Of a stretch of DNA of 7,836 nucleotides, positions 5,561-7,836 are shown one piece after another. Under the pieces are notes generated by a model. It worked only from the letters and a program-made list of their open reading frames with translations, did no database searches and was not told where the DNA came from. The stretch covers positions 1 through 7,836 of the forward strand of contig JACEST010000093.1 in the NCBI GenBank assembly GCA_013911715.1, in the 5' to 3' direction. Origin of the DNA: Sphingopyxis sp. (GTDB lineage Bacteria > Pseudomonadota > Alphaproteobacteria > Sphingomonadales > Sphingomonadaceae). The position numbers were made by a program, and so were the translations under genes. Positions within the stretch are counted from its first letter, which is position 1. Every line of letters begins with the position of its first letter.

Positions 5561-5600
5561 GCAAGCCAAGGCTTGCACCGCCGTGCGGCTCTGATAGGTT
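5561..5600 (+). promoter_or_regulatory. Candidate promoter and palindrome between ndk and the dioxygenase gene
   Basis: GCAAGCC-AA-GGCTTGC (5561-5576) is a perfect 7-bp inverted repeat. It overlaps a possible -35 (TTGCAC, 5573-5578), followed after 16 bases by a poor -10 (TAGGTT, 5595-5600), 45 bases before the dioxygenase ATG. A palindrome over a -35 is where a repressor would sit. The match to promoter consensus is weak, and no regulator is encoded nearby. The whole gap 5489-5644 must also hold the ndk promoter on the other strand; I cannot place it. Confidence 0.3.
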
Positions 5601-5644
5601 CCTCCTGGGTCGCGCTGTCTGGTTCCAATTGGGGGAGAGCGCAC

Positions 5645-6280
5645 ATGGCGCACGAGAAGTTCATTATTACGCGGCGCAGCTTTGCGGGTTCGGCGATTGT
5701 GGGTGCAGGGCTGGTCGCAAGCGGCAGTGCGCTGGCGGCACCCGCGCTGACAGCAGGCGGACCCATGGGCCCTTTTTATCCCATCGAACGACCCGCCGAC
5801 GATGATTTCGACATGACGATGGTCAAAGGGGGCAGCGGCCGCGCGCTGGGCCGGGTGATCGACGTTTCAGGACGCGTGCTCGACCGCAAGGGCAACCCGG
5901 TGTCCGGCGCGGTGCTGGAGCTTTGGCAGTGCAATGCCGCGGGGCGCTACGCCCATCCCGCCGACATCGCGACCGCGCCGCTCGACCCCAATTTTCAGGG
6001 CTTTGCCAAGCTGACCACCAGCGCCAGCGGCGAATGGCGCGTGATGACGGTCAAACCGGCGGGCTATGATTCGCCAATCGGCTACCGCACCCCGCACATC
6101 CATTTCGACATTTTCGGGCGACAACATCGGCTGGTATCCCAAATGTATTTCAGCGAGGACCATGATCTCAACGCCAAGGATATGCTATACAAACAACTCG
6201 GCGATGATGCGATTACTGCGATGGCCAAACAGGAAGCGGCCGACCAATATCGCTGGGACATTGTGCTAATGGAGGGGTGA
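5645..6280 (+). CDS. Exported intradiol ring-cleavage dioxygenase family protein
   Basis: Intradiol dioxygenases open catechol-type rings between the two hydroxyls with non-haem Fe(III). The 211-residue product has a twin-arginine leader: TRRSFAG at residues 9-15, a hydrophobic stretch to about 30, and an AxA-type cleavage site near SALAA. The mature part begins with GPFYP, and GRVLDRKGNPVSGAVLELWQ at residues 76-95 leads into the active-site region of the family. The expected iron ligands are present: Tyr102 (GRYAHP), Tyr147 (GYRTP), His151 and His153 (PHIHF). This is one of the small single-subunit relatives of the protocatechuate 3,4-dioxygenase beta chain; the true substrate is not known. 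A ribosome binding site (GGGGGAG, about 5631-5637) supports the ATG. Export folded via Tat fits a metal cofactor inserted in the cytosol. No other aromatic-degradation gene is nearby, so a periplasmic role on phenolics is inference. Confidence 0.88.
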   Translation: MAHEKFIITRRSFAGSAIVGAGLVASGSALAAPALTAGGPMGPFYPIERPADDDFDMTMVKGGSGRALGRVIDVSGRVLDRKGNPVSGAVLELWQCNAAGRYAHPADIATAPLDPNFQGFAKLTTSASGEWRVMTVKPAGYDSPIGYRTPHIHFDIFGRQHRLVSQMYFSEDHDLNAKDMLYKQLGDDAITAMAKQEAADQYRWDIVLMEG

Positions 6281-6300
6281 GACAATCCACATCTAAATCC

Positions 6301-6432
6301 GTTCGTGTCGAGCGAAGTCGAGACACCCATCGGCATGGCGCAAGGTCGACGGGCCTCTCGACTTCGGACCAAAGGTCCGAAGTTTATCCTGAGCGGCTGA
6401 CTTGCCAGCCAGTCGAAGGGCTCGAGGCGAAC
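6301..6432. repeat. Dispersed sphingomonad-type palindromic repeat block
   Basis: The ends (6301-6312 and 6421-6432) are inverted with 10 of 12 bases matching, and a second inverted pair lies inside (6318-6328 with 6351-6361, 9 of 11). The block carries GTGTCGAGCGAAGTCGAGAC and, further on, TATCCTGAGCG and GTCGAAGGGC, sequences that recur between genes in many sphingomonads from memory. The last element is usually contiguous (CCTGAGCGAAGTCGAAGG). Here it is split by about 15 bases containing GGCT...AGCC (6395-6410). It fills most of the gap between the convergent dioxygenase and holC genes (6281-6447). Confidence 0.75.
6361..6385 (+). terminator. Terminator-like hairpin after the dioxygenase gene
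   Basis: A perfect 10-bp stem (6361-6370 with 6374-6383) around an AAA loop is followed by TTTAT. It lies about 80 bases past the dioxygenase stop and inside the repeat block. The stem is strong, but the T-run is short, so termination is likely yet not certain. Confidence 0.5.
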
Positions 6433-6447
6433 GGAAAAAATTGCACT

Positions 6448-6894
6448 CTAGGGCCCCTCTATCCAGCGCCCGCCTTCCTGTTTCCAGAAATGGCGTTCGA
6501 CGCCTTCGCGGCTTCCCAGCGTGCGCCACGTCGCGCGGGCATCGTCGATGCGGCTGTTGTCGAACAGGAAGAAACAGCGGGTGAAGGTCAATGCCTCTTC
6601 GCGCCACACACCGTCGGCCAGCGCGATCATGCGAGCGCCGTTCGCTGGCGCGGCGTCGATGCTACCCGCCAGCAGAATTGGCTCGTGCACGGCCAGCGCA
6701 CCACCCGCCTCGCCGTGCGCCAGGAAGCTGTCGGGCTTGTGCGCCCACAAGCCCTCGCTGAGCACCGCGCGTAGCGCCCCATCATCCGCCACCACCACCA
6801 GCCGCTCGCCCTGCCCCAGCACGCGTTCAGCGAGCAACGGCAGCACCCGCGCGGCAGGGTCGCGCGTCAAACGATAGAAATCGACGCGCGCCAT
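6448..6894 (-). CDS. holC: DNA polymerase III subunit chi
   Basis: Chi is the clamp-loader accessory subunit that links the polymerase III holoenzyme to single-stranded-DNA-binding protein. The product has 148 residues, the family length. The N-terminus MARVDFYRLT is typical. GERLVVVADD, LWAHKPDSFLAHG, PILLAG and the C-terminal helix region with ARATWRTL follow the family pattern, ending in a Trp/Lys-rich tail (RHFWKQEGGRWIEGP). The ATG at 6894-6892 shares its A with the TGA of pepA (TGATG), so it is translationally coupled to pepA; the open frame further upstream is only a shadow of pepA. The gene order pepA-holC is common in proteobacteria. It is convergent with the dioxygenase gene. The protein is distant from E. 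coli chi by eye, but the landmarks fit. Confidence 0.92.
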   Translation of the reverse strand: MARVDFYRLTRDPAARVLPLLAERVLGQGERLVVVADDGALRAVLSEGLWAHKPDSFLAHGEAGGALAVHEPILLAGSIDAAPANGARMIALADGVWREEALTFTRCFFLFDNSRIDDARATWRTLGSREGVERHFWKQEGGRWIEGP

Positions 6895-7836
6895 CACCCC
6901 TCGAAATTGTCGGCAATAAAGCGGTCGAGCAAGCGCACGCCATAGCCGGTCGCGCCTTTGCCCCATACCGGGCCGTCCTTGTCGGCCCACGCCATCCCCG
7001 CAATGTCGAGGTGCGCCCATTTGACACCGTCGTTGACAAAACGCTTCAGGAATTGGGCGGCGGTGATCGACCCCGCCTCGCGCGGGCCAATATTTTTCAT
7101 GTCGGCAATCGGGCTGTCGATCAGCTTGTCATAAGCAGGCGACAGCGGGAAGCGCCACAGCGGATTGCCGCTGGCGTCGCCGGCCTTGGTCAGCGCTTTC
7201 GCCAGGTCATCGTCATTGGCGAACATCCCCGCATATTCATGGCCCAGCGCGATAACCATCGCGCCAGTCAGCGTCGCCAGATCGACGATCACCTCGGGCG
7301 CGTAGGTGTCTTGCGCCCAGGTCAGGCAATCACAGAGCACCAGCCGCCCCTCGGCATCGGTATTGAGCACTTCGATGGTCTGGCCCGACAGGCTGGTGAC
7401 GATGTCGCCCGGGCGCTGGGCATTGCCGTCGGGCATATTTTCGACGAGGCCGCAGATGCCGACGACATTCGCCTTGGCTTTGCGCCCCGCCAGCGCCTTC
7501 ATCGCGCCCGCGACCGCGCCGGCGCCGCCCATGTCCCATTTCATCATTTCCATGCCCGGACCGGGCTTCAGGCTGATCCCGCCAGTGTCGAATGTCACGC
7601 CTTTTCCAATAAAAACAACGGGTTTGTTACCGTCCCTGCCACCGTTCCAGCGCATCACCAGCAGGCGCGGCGGCTTGACCGAACCCTGGGCGACACCAAG
7701 CAGCGCGCCCATGCCCAGCGCCGACATCGCCTTTTCATCGAGCACATCGATTTCGATGCCCAGGCTGGCAAGGTGTTGGCAACGTTCGACGAAGCTTTCG
7801 GGGTAAATGACATTGCCCGGCTCGGCGACCAGATCC
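6894..7836 (-). CDS. pepA: Leucyl aminopeptidase (M17 family), N-terminus missing
   Basis: This cytosolic metallo-aminopeptidase removes N-terminal residues from peptides (EC 3.4.11.1). The window's right edge cuts the gene, and 313 residues are visible. The family core is complete. Counting from the first visible Asp, Lys78 and Asp83 (in GKGVTFDTGG), Asp101 (KWDMGGA), and Asp160 and Glu162 (NTDAEGRL) are the two-zinc ligands. Lys90 and Arg164 are the catalytic pair. The spacings equal those of E. coli PepA (Lys270, Asp275, Asp293, Asp352, Glu354; Lys282, Arg356), which places the visible start near E. coli residue 193, so roughly 190 residues lie outside. E. coli PepA also binds DNA at cer and carAB; nothing here speaks for or against that. 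It heads a pepA-holC unit with a one-base overlap. Confidence 0.95.
   Translation of the reverse strand, partial: DLVAEPGNVIYPESFVERCQHLASLGIEIDVLDEKAMSALGMGALLGVAQGSVKPPRLLVMRWNGGRDGNKPVVFIGKGVTFDTGGISLKPGPGMEMMKWDMGGAGAVAGAMKALAGRKAKANVVGICGLVENMPDGNAQRPGDIVTSLSGQTIEVLNTDAEGRLVLCDCLTWAQDTYAPEVIVDLATLTGAMVIALGHEYAGMFANDDDLAKALTKAGDASGNPLWRFPLSPAYDKLIDSPIADMKNIGPREAGSITAAQFLKRFVNDGVKWAHLDIAGMAWADKDGPVWGKGATGYGVRLLDRFIADNFEG

Noticed and set aside
6434..6439. T-run on the minus strand after holC as an intrinsic terminator
   Set aside because: Six T residues follow the holC stop, but no stable stem lies immediately before them.

Overview
The window looks like chromosomal DNA of an alphaproteobacterium, most likely a sphingomonad (order Sphingomonadales). 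The reasons are the high GC content, the gene neighbourhood (hdaA, a DUF2066/HMA-like membrane protein and purM-purN in one block; ndk, holC and pepA in another) and three kinds of palindromic intergenic repeat of the type that litters sphingomonad genomes. The genus is not resolved. This is mostly core housekeeping sequence, and I see no new defence, mobile or biosynthetic system.

Layout. (1) Positions 1-299 hold a broken hdaA. The first ~76 codons lie on the minus strand (299 down to about 72), but sequence matching the C-terminal part of the same protein lies on the plus strand (1 to about 81), pointing back at it. This head-on junction is the most unusual thing here: either an inversion or deletion-inversion inside hdaA, or a fold-back assembly or amplification chimera. 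(2) 299-1582 (minus) is a membrane-anchored DUF2066-type protein that overlaps hdaA by one base. (3) Divergently, purM (1619-2725) and purN (2864-3811) encode the AIR synthetase and GAR formyltransferase of purine synthesis. A large inverted repeat sits between them, and its right edge supplies the purN ribosome binding site. The purN frame continues into a MmcQ/YjbR-like domain, giving a two-domain protein. A lipoprotein gene (3814-4449) follows two bases later.

(4) A convergent hairpin (4457-4483) separates that operon from a small secreted Ser/Asn- and Arg-rich protein (4509-4805, minus). (5) A composite palindromic repeat (4891-5057) lies downstream of ndk (5066-5488, minus), the nucleoside diphosphate kinase. 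(6) Divergent from ndk is a Tat-type exported intradiol ring-cleavage dioxygenase (5645-6280, plus). (7) After another repeat block (6301-6432, with a terminator-like hairpin) come holC (6448-6894) and pepA (6894 to the right edge, N-terminus missing), both minus and overlapping by one base.

Functionally, purM, purN and ndk belong to nucleotide supply; hdaA and holC to replication control and the replisome. The envelope proteins (lipoprotein, small secreted protein, Tat dioxygenase) are accessory genes placed between these core genes. No stretch without a gene exceeds 300 bases: the longest are 4806-5065, 6281-6447, 5489-5644 and 2726-2863, each described below. I found no tRNA, rRNA, CRISPR array, insertion sequence or transposase.
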